Assembly (NCBI RefSeq): GCF_024807035.1
Contig: NZ_JANUCQ010000006.1
Location: 1 to 37,811, forward strand
Reading direction: 5' to 3'
Source of the DNA: Methanococcus voltae PS
GTDB taxonomy: Archaea > AGJL01 > Methanococci > Methanococcales > Methanococcaceae
Length of the DNA: 37,811 nucleotides
Within the stretch, counting starts at the first letter, position 1. The number at the start of each line of letters is the position of its first letter. Shown here piece after piece: positions 9,724-18,510 of this stretch. Under the pieces are notes generated by a model that worked only from the letters and a program-made list of their open reading frames with translations, was not told where the DNA came from and made no database searches. The position numbers and the translations under genes are program-made.

Positions 9724-10140
9724 TTATAAATTCTTAAGTCTTTTAACCATTTTAACTGCGGATTCGACTGCTCTTTTACCATAATCAATTCTTTCTTCAG
9801 CTTGTAATCTTGTCATTCCTGGTCCGGATATACCTAAAGCTACAGGTTTTTTATAATCCAATGATAAATCTGTGATTTTTCTTGCTGCATTTTGAACAAC
9901 TATTTCATCGTGTTCAGTATCTCCTTCAATAACACAACCAATCGTAACAACAGCGTCTATGTCGTCTTTTTCAAGCATTTGTTGTATTGCGATAGGCATA
10001 TCATATGCTCCAGGAACCATTATTTTATATTTTATATCGGCACCTAAAAAGTCAGCATGCTCTTCTGCCAATTTTTCCATCATAAATGTAATATCTCTAT
10101 TAAATTCAGCTATTACCATTCCAATGCTAATTTTATCCAT
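9724..10140 (-). CDS. ribH: 6,7-dimethyl-8-ribityllumazine synthase (RibH)
   Basis: A 138-residue protein that condenses 5-amino-6-ribitylaminouracil with 3,4-dihydroxy-2-butanone 4-phosphate, the penultimate riboflavin step. The archaeal form is recognisable from VIAEFNRDIT (about 9-18), MVPGAYDMPI (about 41-50) and GCVIEGDTEHDEI, where H77 is the expected catalytic base. Its aminouracil substrate is shared with CofG/CofH, encoded about 4 kb away. The start is supported by AAGGTGGTATC. Confidence 0.93.
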   Translation of the reverse strand: MDKISIGMVIAEFNRDITFMMEKLAEEHADFLGADIKYKIMVPGAYDMPIAIQQMLEKDDIDAVVTIGCVIEGDTEHDEIVVQNAARKITDLSLDYKKPVALGISGPGMTRLQAEERIDYGKRAVESAVKMVKRLKNL

Positions 10141-10256
10141 GATACCACCTTAAATCATTTATAATTTGTATTATAAAGATATATTATAATGTTATGTATA
10201 AAAATTAATTATAAAATTTATGTAACTATATATCTACAATTAAACAGCTTTTATAA

Positions 10257-10712
10257 CTATAATTCTTTTGATATTTCAAGATATTGTTCAGCATTTTTCT
10301 TAATAGATAATACTTCTTCTTCAGTTAAAGGTCTAATAACTTTTGCAGGAACTCCTATTACTAAACTATTAGCAGGTATTTCCTTATTTTGAGGAACCAA
10401 AGCATTTGCACCTATAATACAATTATCTCCTATTTTAGCGCCATTTAAAATTGTAGAATTCATACCTATCAATACATTATTACCTATATTGCATCCGTGA
10501 ATTACTGCGCAGTGACCTATTGAAACACCTTCTCCAATTACAGTAGGATGGTCTTTAGAACAGTGTACAACACAGTTGTCTTGGACATTTGAATTCTTTT
10601 TAATGGAAATGGTATTCATATCTGCACGAATAACAGCGCCATACCATATATTTACATTCTCTTCAAAAACGACTTTACCAATTATCGTCGCATTTTTTGC
10701 TATTTTTGCCAT
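10257..10712 (-). CDS. Gamma-carbonic anhydrase-like beta-helix protein
   Basis: A 151-residue left-handed beta-helix protein built of hexapeptide repeats (NVLIGMNSTILNGAKIGDNCIIGANALV). The three metal-ligand histidines expected for the gamma-carbonic anhydrase/YrdA group are visible at about H50, H67 and H72. The length is that of the short YrdA/CaiE type, which lacks the acidic loop of the methanogen enzyme Cam, so hydration of CO2 is possible but unproven. The ATG follows ATGGTGGAATT. The small gene next to it on the same strand is separately spaced (about 110 bp). Confidence 0.82.
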   Translation of the reverse strand: MAKIAKNATIIGKVVFEENVNIWYGAVIRADMNTISIKKNSNVQDNCVVHCSKDHPTVIGEGVSIGHCAVIHGCNIGNNVLIGMNSTILNGAKIGDNCIIGANALVPQNKEIPANSLVIGVPAKVIRPLTEEEVLSIKKNAEQYLEISKEL

Positions 10713-10826
10713 AATTCCACCATATGTGTGAATTTTAAAAATATTAGTTATTGAGATATAGATAATATATAGTATAAATATTTAGCCATGACTTCATAAA
10801 ATTACAGATATAATTTATTTATAAAT

Positions 10827-11108
10827 TTATAAATTGTATTTAAATCTTGAAACTTTATCCCATTCTCTTTCATATTCATCCATGAAAATTAAAGTTTTAT
10901 CAACTTCTATAGCGCATATCTCACTAAAATTAACAATAACAAATTTTTTAGTATCTTCATTGAATAAAACAGTCCCTTTATGCTTTCCAGTATCTAAATA
11001 TTTTAAATACTTATCTTTAAGGTTAACTACTGCTTCAAAATCAAATTCGCCTTCTAAAACACTTCCGGGGTAATGTATTTTTATACATAGTGATGGTCTT
11101 TTTTTCAA
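10827..11108 (-). CDS. Small conserved hypothetical protein
   Basis: A 93-residue soluble protein I do not recognise. It is predicted mostly beta (CIKIHYPGSVLEGEFDFEAVVNLKDKYLKYL, then GTVLFNEDTKKFVIVNFSEICAIEV), resembling a small barrel, with a charged C-terminus. The start is a TTG at 11108, well supported by AGAGGTGTAATA. It is divergent from the radical SAM gene, with only 60 bp between the two starts. No membrane segment, cysteine cluster or catalytic motif is visible. Confidence 0.65.
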   Translation of the reverse strand: MKKRPSLCIKIHYPGSVLEGEFDFEAVVNLKDKYLKYLDTGKHKGTVLFNEDTKKFVIVNFSEICAIEVDKTLIFMDEYEREWDKVSRFKYNL

Positions 11109-11138
11109 TATTACACCTCTATCCTAAAATCCATCTAA

Positions 11139-11146
11139 TTTATATA
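11139..11146 (+). promoter_or_regulatory. TATA box implying a leaderless mRNA
   Basis: TTTATATA lies with its centre about 26 bp before the ATG at 11169. That is the normal archaeal distance from TATA box to transcript start, so transcription should begin at or within a base or two of the start codon. No Shine-Dalgarno sequence is present before this ATG. Confidence 0.55.
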
Positions 11147-11168
11147 GTATTTCTGGTTATTTAAGTTT

Positions 11169-12335
11169 ATGATTGGATATCGACTAACTTCAAAAAATAA
11201 ATATAGTATTTCTAAATTGTATCCATTAACAAAAGGAATACTATTCAATAATTTAGATGAATTAATATATAATTTAAAAACAAATGAAATTGAAAAAAGT
11301 AAATCATGTTGTTTTAAAGTGATAAATTCAAAAAATATAATAATTTATTCATTTATGACACTACAGCGACCAGAAGTGTCAAAGGAAATAAATATCTTAA
11401 GAAATAACTTTAAAGACCTAATATTAATAGCAGGAGGGCCACACGCGTCAGGTGCTCCAGAAGATACTTTAAAAATGGGTTTTGATTATGTTCTGGTTGG
11501 AGAAGGTGAAATAACATTACCTGATTTAATAAATAAAATCAATAACAACCAATATATTGAAAACAATGTTATCAAAGGTATACCTATCGATTCTTTCAAA
11601 GGCTATGATGAAATATATCCCTTAGCACCAATTGAAATAACTAGAGGTTGTCCTTACAACTGTAGATTTTGCCAAACCCCTCAGATATTTGGAAAAAATA
11701 TAAGACATAGGTCTATTGAAGATATTATTAAGATAGTAAAAAATATGAAAGATATAAGGTTTGTAACTCCAAATGCACTATCCTATGGCTCTAAATATGC
11801 AACTAAACCAAATCTTGAAAAACTAGAAGAACTCTTAAAAAAGCTTTCTATATTCAAAGAACGTTTATTTTTAGGTACATTTCCATCAGAAGTGAGGCCC
11901 GAATTTATCAATGAAGATACTTTAAATTTAATAGTAAATTATTGCGACAATAAATACTTACACTTCGGAGCTCAGAGTGGTTGTGACGAAATGCTAACCC
12001 ATATTCGAAGAGGGCATACTGTAAACGATGTAATAAATGCTGTCGATTTATGTAAAAAAAATAAATTAATGCCTAAAGTAGACTTTATTTTTGGATTCCC
12101 TAGTGAAACTATGGAAAATAGGATAAGAAGTATTCAATTAATGAAATATATTATAAAAAAGAATGGAAAAGTTCATGCACATTATTTTATGCCATTACCT
12201 GGAACTTATTTTGAAAATGAAAAATCCACAGAATTAGATAGGGAAACTATTAAAATATTAGGTAGTATGGCAAAAAAAGGACAAATTAGTGGTTCTTGGA
12301 CTCATCAATACAATTCAACAAAAGTTGAAAAATAA
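11169..12335 (+). CDS. B12-binding/radical SAM protein, MJ_1487 family
   Basis: A 388-residue protein with an N-terminal cobalamin-binding-like Rossmann region (LILIAGGPHASGAPEDTLKMGFDYVLVGEGE, about 84-114) and a radical SAM core. The 4Fe-4S motif CPYNCRFC uses C161, C165 and C168 and is followed by QTPQIFGKNIRHRS, characteristic of the methanogen MJ_1487 family. Its substrate is not known to me; radical methylation or a cofactor step is inferred from the fold. The DxHxxG cobalamin loop is not clear. It is divergent from the small unknown gene and appears to lack a leader. The last 13 nt of the coding end are duplicated in tandem. Confidence 0.85.
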   Translation: MIGYRLTSKNKYSISKLYPLTKGILFNNLDELIYNLKTNEIEKSKSCCFKVINSKNIIIYSFMTLQRPEVSKEINILRNNFKDLILIAGGPHASGAPEDTLKMGFDYVLVGEGEITLPDLINKINNNQYIENNVIKGIPIDSFKGYDEIYPLAPIEITRGCPYNCRFCQTPQIFGKNIRHRSIEDIIKIVKNMKDIRFVTPNALSYGSKYATKPNLEKLEELLKKLSIFKERLFLGTFPSEVRPEFINEDTLNLIVNYCDNKYLHFGAQSGCDEMLTHIRRGHTVNDVINAVDLCKKNKLMPKVDFIFGFPSETMENRIRSIQLMKYIIKKNGKVHAHYFMPLPGTYFENEKSTELDRETIKILGSMAKKGQISGSWTHQYNSTKVEK

Positions 12336-12347
12336 AGTTGAAAAATA
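12322..12347 (+). repeat. 13-nt tandem duplication at a gene end
   Basis: AAGTTGAAAAATA occurs twice in succession at 12322-12334 and 12335-12347. The first copy spans the final codons and stop of the radical SAM gene; the second supplies a silent copy of the same end. It looks like recent slippage. Confidence 0.8.
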
Positions 12348-12375
12348 AGAATAATATTAAATATTGTGGATTAAT

Positions 12376-12858
12376 TTATAAATTTTCGAAATTTTCTACA
12401 ATTGCAAAAATATAGATGCTTCTATCTCCTTCAAATAATTCATTCATAAAAAATAAAGTTCCCGAAACTGGACTTTTTAAATATCGGATAACTCCTTTTT
12501 TACTTTTTAGTGTCGCCAATATACCATCTTGTAATACCGTACTACCTGCTTCCAATACAGGATAGGTAGTTTTAGAGTCTGCTACAACGCAAGTCACGAA
12601 AGTACCTGCTTTAATATAGGTAAAAGTATGGTTTCCAGGATATTTCACAAATATGTCTTTTTTTAAAACATCGTTATCTATATAATCTCTTATATCATCA
12701 TATCTAACTTTATAAAATATTTTATACTCATTTTTATAATTATTAATATCTTCTTCAGCATTTAAAAATATAATTTGATTTTCAGATATGACTATTTTTT
12801 CTTCAGATTTATTTTTATCATTTATTTCATTTTCAACATATATTTTGGAAATTTTCAC
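12376..12858 (-). CDS. DUF2118 protein with biotinyl/lipoyl-like fold
   Basis: A 160-residue protein. The C-terminal half (ILATLKSKKGVIRYLKSPVSGTLFFMNEL) has the look of a biotinyl/lipoyl-type barrel, but no lysine in an MKM- or DKA-type loop is apparent, so it is probably not a biotin carrier. This matches the archaeal family DUF2118, whose function is unknown. I prefer the GTG start at 12858, because GTGAT just upstream can serve as ribosome binding site; a GTG three codons earlier overlaps that site. It is preceded by a 9-nt tandem repeat and is probably transcribed alone. Confidence 0.7.
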   Translation of the reverse strand: MKISKIYVENEINDKNKSEEKIVISENQIIFLNAEEDINNYKNEYKIFYKVRYDDIRDYIDNDVLKKDIFVKYPGNHTFTYIKAGTFVTCVVADSKTTYPVLEAGSTVLQDGILATLKSKKGVIRYLKSPVSGTLFFMNELFEGDRSIYIFAIVENFENL

Positions 12859-12901
12859 AAGTATCACATTTTAATTTTTATAAAAAATAAATAAAATAAT
12901 T

Positions 12902-12928
12902 AAATTAACTAAATTAACTAAATTAATT
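12902..12928. repeat. 9-nt tandem repeat, three units
   Basis: AAATTAACT occurs at 12902-12910 and 12911-12919, and AAATTAATT at 12920-12928. It lies between idsA and the DUF2118 gene and looks like simple-sequence slippage. Confidence 0.75.
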
Positions 12929-13007
12929 AAAATAAAATTGTATGGCAAATATATTTTAAAAATAAATAATATTAAAAGAGCTAATTTTAAATTAATATAA
13001 AATAAGC

Positions 13008-13958
13008 CTATTTAATTCTTGAAACGATGAAATCTGCAATATCTTCCAAAGGTTTTCTTTTATTTTCGTCAAATATCTTTAAGAATTCCTTAGCTTCCAC
13101 TGTTGATTCATTCATTAAATTTTTAGCATAGTTTATTGAATTGCCTAATATTTTAATTGCTTCAGCTACTTCTTCACTGCTTGCATTTTCATTACCTAAT
13201 ATTTGCAATAATCTTTCTTTATTATCTTCTGAAAGTGTATCTAAGGCATGAATTACCATCATGGTTTTCTTACCACTTAATATATCACTACCTACTGGTT
13301 TTCCAATTGTTTTTTGATCCCCTATTAAATCTAAAATATCATCTTGTATTTGGAAGTTAATACCGATTCTTTTAGAATATTGATAAAGAGCCTCTGTTTC
13401 TTCCTCTGTACAATCTGCCATTATTGCACCGATTAAAATAGGTGCCTCAATTAAAGCACCTGTTTTTTTGGATATCATATCCATATATTGATCCATTGAT
13501 GGTAATTTGTCTTCAAATTCCATGTCATCAGTTTGACCTTCACAAACTTCAACACATGCTTTGGATAACACTTTTAAAACCTTATGAGCTTTTACACTAT
13601 CTTCAATAGTTGATAAAGCCTCAAATGCCTTTGCATATAATAAGTCGCCCGCCAATATTGCAATAGGCTCACCATAAACCTTATGAACTGTAGGCTTACC
13701 TCTACGTTCATCATCATTATCCATTATATCGTCATGCACCAACGTATAATTATGTATTAACTCTACCGACAAAGCTGGAGCCATTATGGTTTCTAAGTCA
13801 TCTTTTTTAAGATTATAAGCCATTATCGATAAATAAGGTCTTATTCTCTTACCACCTGCCAATAATAGGTGTTTTGACGCGTTATATAAATTAGAATCCT
13901 TTTCAAAATATTTTTCAAGCTCTTTAGACATATTACTTAAAATTTCTTCATTAAACAT
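13008..13958 (-). CDS. idsA: Isoprenyl diphosphate synthase (farnesyl/geranylgeranyl, IdsA)
   Basis: A 316-residue trans-prenyltransferase that builds C15/C20 prenyl diphosphates for archaeal ether lipids. The two aspartate-rich Mg2+ sites are DDIMD (76-80) and DDILD (206-210). GGKRIRP (35-41) binds the diphosphate of isopentenyl diphosphate. Y71, five residues before the first aspartate site, is a bulky aromatic as in archaeal short-chain synthases. The ATG follows AGAGGTGCAAT. RNase J and fni lie upstream on the same strand, but gaps of about 190 bp on each side may carry separate promoters. Confidence 0.93.
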   Translation of the reverse strand: MFNEEILSNMSKELEKYFEKDSNLYNASKHLLLAGGKRIRPYLSIMAYNLKKDDLETIMAPALSVELIHNYTLVHDDIMDNDDERRGKPTVHKVYGEPIAILAGDLLYAKAFEALSTIEDSVKAHKVLKVLSKACVEVCEGQTDDMEFEDKLPSMDQYMDMISKKTGALIEAPILIGAIMADCTEEETEALYQYSKRIGINFQIQDDILDLIGDQKTIGKPVGSDILSGKKTMMVIHALDTLSEDNKERLLQILGNENASSEEVAEAIKILGNSINYAKNLMNESTVEAKEFLKIFDENKRKPLEDIADFIVSRIK

Positions 13959-14149
13959 ATTGCACCTCTAATAAGAAGAATATCTTATTAATATTATTAA
14001 ACAATGTGATAAATGATTCATATAAACCTAAACAAAGTATAATCTTTACAAACAATATAATAATATCAAATATGAAATAAAATTAATTAAAATATTATTT
14101 TATTCATTAAATATTTTAACTAACATATAAAATGGTATTAATGAAATAA

Positions 14150-15496
14150 TTAAATTACTCTTTCAAATTTCAAACTTTGACCATTTCTAAGTAAGTGAAC
14201 ATCGTCACCCAATCTATAACCCTCTTCTTCAGCTAATTTAGCATATTCAGAAGTCAAGTTGAAGTCACCGTGTGATGGAATCAAATGTTCTGGGTTTAAC
14301 CATCTTAGTATGTCTCTGTGATCTTCTTTAGCAGCGTGACCAGATACGTGTGCACCTTTGAAAAGTCTAACGCCAGAAAGTTTCAAGCGAGCTTCTAAAA
14401 GGTACCTTTGTGCTGAATTCATAGGGTTAGGAATCACGTCTGCTGAAAATACAACTTGGTCATATTTTTCAAATTTAAAAGGTGTTTTATTAGTAACCAT
14501 TCTTGATAAAACCGCACCTTCTTCACCTTGGTGACCAGTTACAATCATTAAATAATTTTCTTTACCTTCTTTCATAATTGTGTTGAAAGTCTTATCTATT
14601 GAAGAAGGATCCCAACATATTTTAGTTTCCTTTGGGAATTTTACAATACCAATATCTTGAGCGATACCACAGTATTTTGCCATTGACCTACCCACTAAAA
14701 CAGGTGTTCTACCCATTTTAACTGCTGCATCAGTTATAGATTTAATCCTGGCAATGTGTGAAGAAAATGTAGTTACAACAACTGCATTTTTATCATTATC
14801 AGTACCTAATAAGTCATTTTTCAATAAACTAGCTGCTACACCTTCAGAAGGAGTTTTTCCTTCATAACCTACACGAGTACTTTCTGAAATCATTGCAACT
14901 ACGCCTTGTTTTCCAACTTTTTTAATAGCTTTGTAATCTGGTTTTTCCCCAACTACTGGGAAATTATCAAATTTAAAGTCATTAGCATATACTACTGCAC
15001 CATATGGTGTGTGTAATACTGCCATTGTGGAATCAGGTATACTGTGAGTTACTTTCACAAATTCTAATGTTATATTAGGTGTAATTTCTAATTTATTACC
15101 ATTTTCTAATGTTATTAATGGATTTCTAACATCGAATTTTTTTTCGCTTAATATTTCCCTTTTAACTAATTCTAAGGTGTATGGAGTTCCAATAACTGGA
15201 GCATTGTACCTATGTGCTAATTTCGTTACTGCACCGATGTGGTCTAAATGTCCGTGAGTTAATACTATTGCTTTAACTTCTCCTTCGATATTTTTCATTA
15301 CCGTATCGTCAGGTATAACACCCATTTCAATCAAATTTAAGCTATGCATCTTTGAAATATCGGTATCTTCATGAATCATTATCCTATCTAATCTAATGCC
15401 CATGTCAAATATTATAATTTCTCCGTCAATATTAACTGCGGTCATATTTCTACCGACTTCCTCATAGCCTCCTATGGCAACTACTTCCAATTGCAA
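14150..15496 (-). CDS. rnj: Archaeal ribonuclease J
   Basis: A 448-residue metallo-beta-lactamase/beta-CASP nuclease. The zinc site HGHLDH is at 81-86, and the beta-CASP part has GHQGEEGAVLSRM and the C-terminal HVSGHA and PSHGDF histidine motifs. The archaeal enzyme is a 5'-3' exoribonuclease acting on RNA with 5' monophosphate. Length (about 450) matches the archaeal form without the bacterial C-terminal domain. The start is TTG at 15496 after GGATGTGATAT. It sits between the two isoprenoid genes, an order I recall also from Methanocaldococcus jannaschii (MJ0860-MJ0862). Confidence 0.92.
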   Translation of the reverse strand: MQLEVVAIGGYEEVGRNMTAVNIDGEIIIFDMGIRLDRIMIHEDTDISKMHSLNLIEMGVIPDDTVMKNIEGEVKAIVLTHGHLDHIGAVTKLAHRYNAPVIGTPYTLELVKREILSEKKFDVRNPLITLENGNKLEITPNITLEFVKVTHSIPDSTMAVLHTPYGAVVYANDFKFDNFPVVGEKPDYKAIKKVGKQGVVAMISESTRVGYEGKTPSEGVAASLLKNDLLGTDNDKNAVVVTTFSSHIARIKSITDAAVKMGRTPVLVGRSMAKYCGIAQDIGIVKFPKETKICWDPSSIDKTFNTIMKEGKENYLMIVTGHQGEEGAVLSRMVTNKTPFKFEKYDQVVFSADVIPNPMNSAQRYLLEARLKLSGVRLFKGAHVSGHAAKEDHRDILRWLNPEHLIPSHGDFNLTSEYAKLAEEEGYRLGDDVHLLRNGQSLKFERVI

Positions 15497-15696
15497 AATA
15501 TCACATCCTTTGAGACACTAATGATATAGCAGTGAACATATGATTATTGTATTATACAATCATGAATATGAATATATAAAATTCATAATATTTAATATAT
15601 TATAAATCAATACAATATAATTACATAGAATTGTTTATTATAAATATTAATAATTTTAACTTTATTTAAAAAATGGATAATTATTAATTAATTTTA

Positions 15697-16758
15697 TTAA
15701 TTAATCCAATTTTTTAACTCTCCGTTTACAATATATCTTGCGGAATTTAGTTCATTTATATTATTGCATCCTGTTAAGAACATAGCTATTTTAAGTTCCT
15801 TGATTAAACTTTCAAATAATTTAATAACTTCTTCAGAGGATTTCATCGCTGCTTTTAAAACTGGTAGCGCAATACCGCAACAGTTTGCACCTAAAGCTAA
15901 AGATTTTGCGATATCTATACCAGACCTAATTCCGCCTGTGGCGATTAATGGTTTAGAAAATGATTTTCTAACATCCAATATTGAAGCTGCGGTAGGAATT
16001 CCCCATTCCAAATATTTTTCAGACAATTGTTTATGTTCATAATCCTTTACCCGATAATATTCAACTGCAGACCATGAAGTACCACCACTTCCACCTACAT
16101 CTATGGCATCAAATCCTAATTTATCCAAATATAATCCATCTTTTTGACAAAAACCTTCGCCAACTTGCTTTGCAATGAAAGGCATATTTCCAAAATATTT
16201 TTTATAATCTTTGATTACATCAGATAAATAGTCCAAATTCCTAAAATCCGTATCCCCTTCGGGTTGTATTGCCTCTTGAAGTGGATTAAAATGTATGGCC
16301 ATTGCGTCTGCATCTATTATATCTACTGCTTTTTTTACAGTCTCATAATTCCAATTATCCTTCGTAAAATTAACTGCACCTAAATTTCCTATAACAAGTG
16401 AAGAAGTATGTTCTCGTACTACCGAATAAGTATTTTCCAATCCTTTTTTAGCGATAGCAGCTCTTTGAGAGCCTAATCCCATACCTAAATTCATTTCTTC
16501 GACTGCGATTGCAATGTTTTTATTAACTTCTTTTGCAACTGCATGTCCGCCGGTTATTCCCGCGACTATAATCGGTGCATCTAATTTTTTTCCAAATAAC
16601 TCTACGGACGTATCTAAATCGTCTAGAGAGCTTTTAGATACTCCATTATGAACTAATTCCACGTTATTTAAGAGAGTTCCTTTTTTATATTCTACATTAC
16701 AATGTTCACAAACTATTAAGTGTTCTAGTTTTCTATATTCAATATCATAATTATTCAT
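15697..16758 (-). CDS. fni: Isopentenyl-diphosphate isomerase type 2 (Fni)
   Basis: A 353-residue FMN- and NADPH-dependent enzyme that interconverts isopentenyl and dimethylallyl diphosphate. The type 2 signature is clear: R/KLEHL near the N-terminus, APIIVAGITGGH, GLGSQRA, HFNPLQEAIQPEGDTDF, DVGGSGGTSW and ATGGIRSGIDIAKSLALGA for FMN phosphate binding. An extra N-terminal CEHCNVEYKKGT segment has a CxxC pair. The ATG follows ATAGGTGGTAATAG. With idsA nearby it supplies precursors for the archaeal lipid core. Confidence 0.95.
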   Translation of the reverse strand: MNNYDIEYRKLEHLIVCEHCNVEYKKGTLLNNVELVHNGVSKSSLDDLDTSVELFGKKLDAPIIVAGITGGHAVAKEVNKNIAIAVEEMNLGMGLGSQRAAIAKKGLENTYSVVREHTSSLVIGNLGAVNFTKDNWNYETVKKAVDIIDADAMAIHFNPLQEAIQPEGDTDFRNLDYLSDVIKDYKKYFGNMPFIAKQVGEGFCQKDGLYLDKLGFDAIDVGGSGGTSWSAVEYYRVKDYEHKQLSEKYLEWGIPTAASILDVRKSFSKPLIATGGIRSGIDIAKSLALGANCCGIALPVLKAAMKSSEEVIKLFESLIKELKIAMFLTGCNNINELNSARYIVNGELKNWIN

Positions 16759-16825
16759 CTATTACCACCTATATATTATTATCCCTTAATACCTAAATTC
16801 AAATATATGATTATAAACATACGAT

Positions 16826-16923
16826 ATAATATTAATTTAATAATAGCATATTATATGTGTAAAATAATATAAAAAATAATGTAAAGTTAAATTAATAAAT
16901 ATGATAATATTAATTTAATAATA
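16826..16923 (+). repeat. 20-nt direct repeat pair
   Basis: ATAATATTAATTTAATAATA is present exactly at 16826-16845 and 16904-16923, 78 bp apart start to start. The sequence is only A/T, so convergence by chance is possible, but an exact 20-mer suggests a partial duplication or a pair of binding sites. Confidence 0.6.
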
Positions 16924-17075
16924 TTTTTAAGGATATTTTAGTCTTTAATTACACATCCACTTGTTTTGTATATTCATATTATAAAATAACATTATAATAT
17001 CAAACCTTTTGATAATGTAGTTTAAAAAACTTAATATAATCCTTAATCCTTCATTAATATTCTATATAAAGTTTT

Positions 17076-17091
17076 CGAAACATATATATAT
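17076..17091 (+). promoter_or_regulatory. BRE/TATA promoter of gar1-tfb operon
   Basis: CGAAA (17076-17080) followed by CATATATATAT (17081-17091) is a strong archaeal BRE plus TATA element. The inferred transcript start is near 17111, giving a leader of about 70 nt before gar1. The same CGAAACATATA core recurs on the minus strand before the ORC-like gene at 26982. Confidence 0.65.
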
Positions 17092-17182
17092 TAATAGGTA
17101 CAAACTATATATTATTAATTAAATAAAATACTTATTAATTTAATAAATTAAATATATGAATGGTTATTTTGGAGGAATATTT

Positions 17183-17467
17183 TTGGAAAAAATAGAACTT
17201 CTGCATGAAACACCTAAAGGAAAATTAATAGGCCTTGGTAAAAATCAGATTCCTATCGGATCGATAGTAGGAATAACAGAAAATAAAAAATTTTTAAAAA
17301 TTGGCATCATATACGACATATTTGGCCCTATAACTAGACCTTATGTTAAAATAATACCTGATGATGATGCAAAAGCTGAGTTAGCATTGAAAAATAAATA
17401 CGTATCAATAAAACCTAGAAATAACTCAAAAAAAACATACCGGAATAAGAAAGCCCGTAAGAATTAA
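17183..17467 (+). CDS. gar1: H/ACA RNP protein Gar1
   Basis: A 94-residue basic protein of the H/ACA ribonucleoprotein that guides pseudouridylation of RNA with Cbf5, Nop10 and L7Ae. The core barrel [35 protein letters not shown] is the Gar1 signature, and the tail is lysine/arginine-rich as usual. I start at TTG 17183, because GGAGG at 17171-17175 lies at ideal distance; the TTG at 17185-17186 is out of frame, and an in-frame ATG at 17156 has no site. It leads a tight operon with tfb 11 bp downstream, an arrangement common in euryarchaea. Confidence 0.85.
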   Translation: MEKIELLHETPKGKLIGLGKNQIPIGSIVGITENKKFLKIGIIYDIFGPITRPYVKIIPDDDAKAELALKNKYVSIKPRNNSKKTYRNKKARKN

Positions 17468-17478
17468 GTGGTGTTATT

Positions 17479-18492
17479 ATGAAAACTGAATCTATAACCC
17501 AAAGTAAAAAAAGGCTCGAACAAAAGAAAATATCTATTGTAAACCCCGAAGATTACTCAAATAAAAATGTAATTCTTGAAAAAGAAGAAGAATTAATTTG
17601 TCCCGTATGTAATAGTAAAAATATTATAAAGGATTACGAAAGAGCCGAAATAATTTGTGAAGTTTGTGGTTGTGTTTTACAGCAAAATCTATTTGATGTA
17701 GGACCTGAATGGAGAGCCTTTGACCATGAACAACGTGTTAAAAGAAGTAGGGTAGGGGCCCCTATGACTTATACAATCCACGATAAAGGTTTATCAACAG
17801 TTATTGACTGGAGAAATAAAGATAGTTATGGTAAGGATATTTCCGCCGATAAAAGAGCACAGTTGTATAGATTAAGGAAATGGCAGAGAAGAATTAGAGT
17901 TTCAGACGCTTCAGAAAGAAACTTAGCATTTGCATTGTCTGAATTAGATAGAATCGCTTCAAAATTAGGATTACCAAGAAACGTAAGGGAAAACGCAGCA
18001 GTATTATATAGGGGAGCAGTTGAAAAAGGATTGATTAGAGGAAGAAGTATTGAAGGAGTAGCTGCAGCAGCATTATATGCCGCATGTAGAAGATGTAAAG
18101 TACCTAGGACGTTAGATGAAATAGCTGAAGTATCTAGAGTAGATAGAAAAGAAATAGGTAGAACCTATAGATTCATATCTAGAGAATTAAATATCAGATT
18201 GGCACCAACAAATCCTGTGGATTATGTACCTAGATTTGCTTCAGAACTTAAATTACCTGGAGAAGTAGAATCAAAAGCCATATCTATATTAAAAGATGCT
18301 GGTAAGAAAGGATTAACTAGTGGTAGAGGACCTACAGGAGTAGCTGCAGCGGCAATATATATTGCAAGTGTTTTGCAAGGTACTAGAAGAACCCAGAGAG
18401 AAGTTGCAGACGTAGCGGGTGTAACTGAAGTTACAATAAGAAATAGATACAAAGAACTAACAGAACATTTAGATATTGACGTTACATTATAA
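17479..18492 (+). CDS. tfb: Transcription initiation factor B (TFB)
   Basis: A 337-residue basal transcription factor that bridges TBP/TATA and RNA polymerase. The zinc ribbon has C41, C44, C60 and C63. The B-reader/linker follows ([21 protein letters not shown]), then two cyclin repeats (about 130-225 and 235-330), both with the [18 protein letters not shown]-type helix, and near the end an HTH that reads the BRE ([19 protein letters not shown]). No intein interrupts it, unlike the M. jannaschii gene. The start is supported by AAGTGGTGTTATT. It lies between gar1 and a pilus ATPase gene with gaps of 11 and 18 bp. Confidence 0.97.
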   Translation: MKTESITQSKKRLEQKKISIVNPEDYSNKNVILEKEEELICPVCNSKNIIKDYERAEIICEVCGCVLQQNLFDVGPEWRAFDHEQRVKRSRVGAPMTYTIHDKGLSTVIDWRNKDSYGKDISADKRAQLYRLRKWQRRIRVSDASERNLAFALSELDRIASKLGLPRNVRENAAVLYRGAVEKGLIRGRSIEGVAAAALYAACRRCKVPRTLDEIAEVSRVDRKEIGRTYRFISRELNIRLAPTNPVDYVPRFASELKLPGEVESKAISILKDAGKKGLTSGRGPTGVAAAAIYIASVLQGTRRTQREVADVAGVTEVTIRNRYKELTEHLDIDVTL

Positions 18493-18510
18493 CCCAATAA
18501 GGGTGAAAAA

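Larger units (their letters stand above)
16759..17182. other. fni/gar1 divergent intergenic region
   Basis: About 424 bp of A+T-rich DNA with no gene I can support. It contains the 20-nt sequence ATAATATTAATTTAATAATA twice in direct orientation (16826-16845 and 16904-16923), and near the right end the BRE/TATA promoter of the gar1-tfb-pilus operon. Confidence 0.65.

Noticed and set aside
12902-12928. Possible CRISPR-like array
   Set aside because: The short tandem repeats here and at 6598 and 12322 have no spacers and only two or three units; no cas gene is present.
17479-18492. Intein in TFB
   Set aside because: The M. jannaschii TFB carries one, but here both cyclin repeats are continuous and the length is normal.
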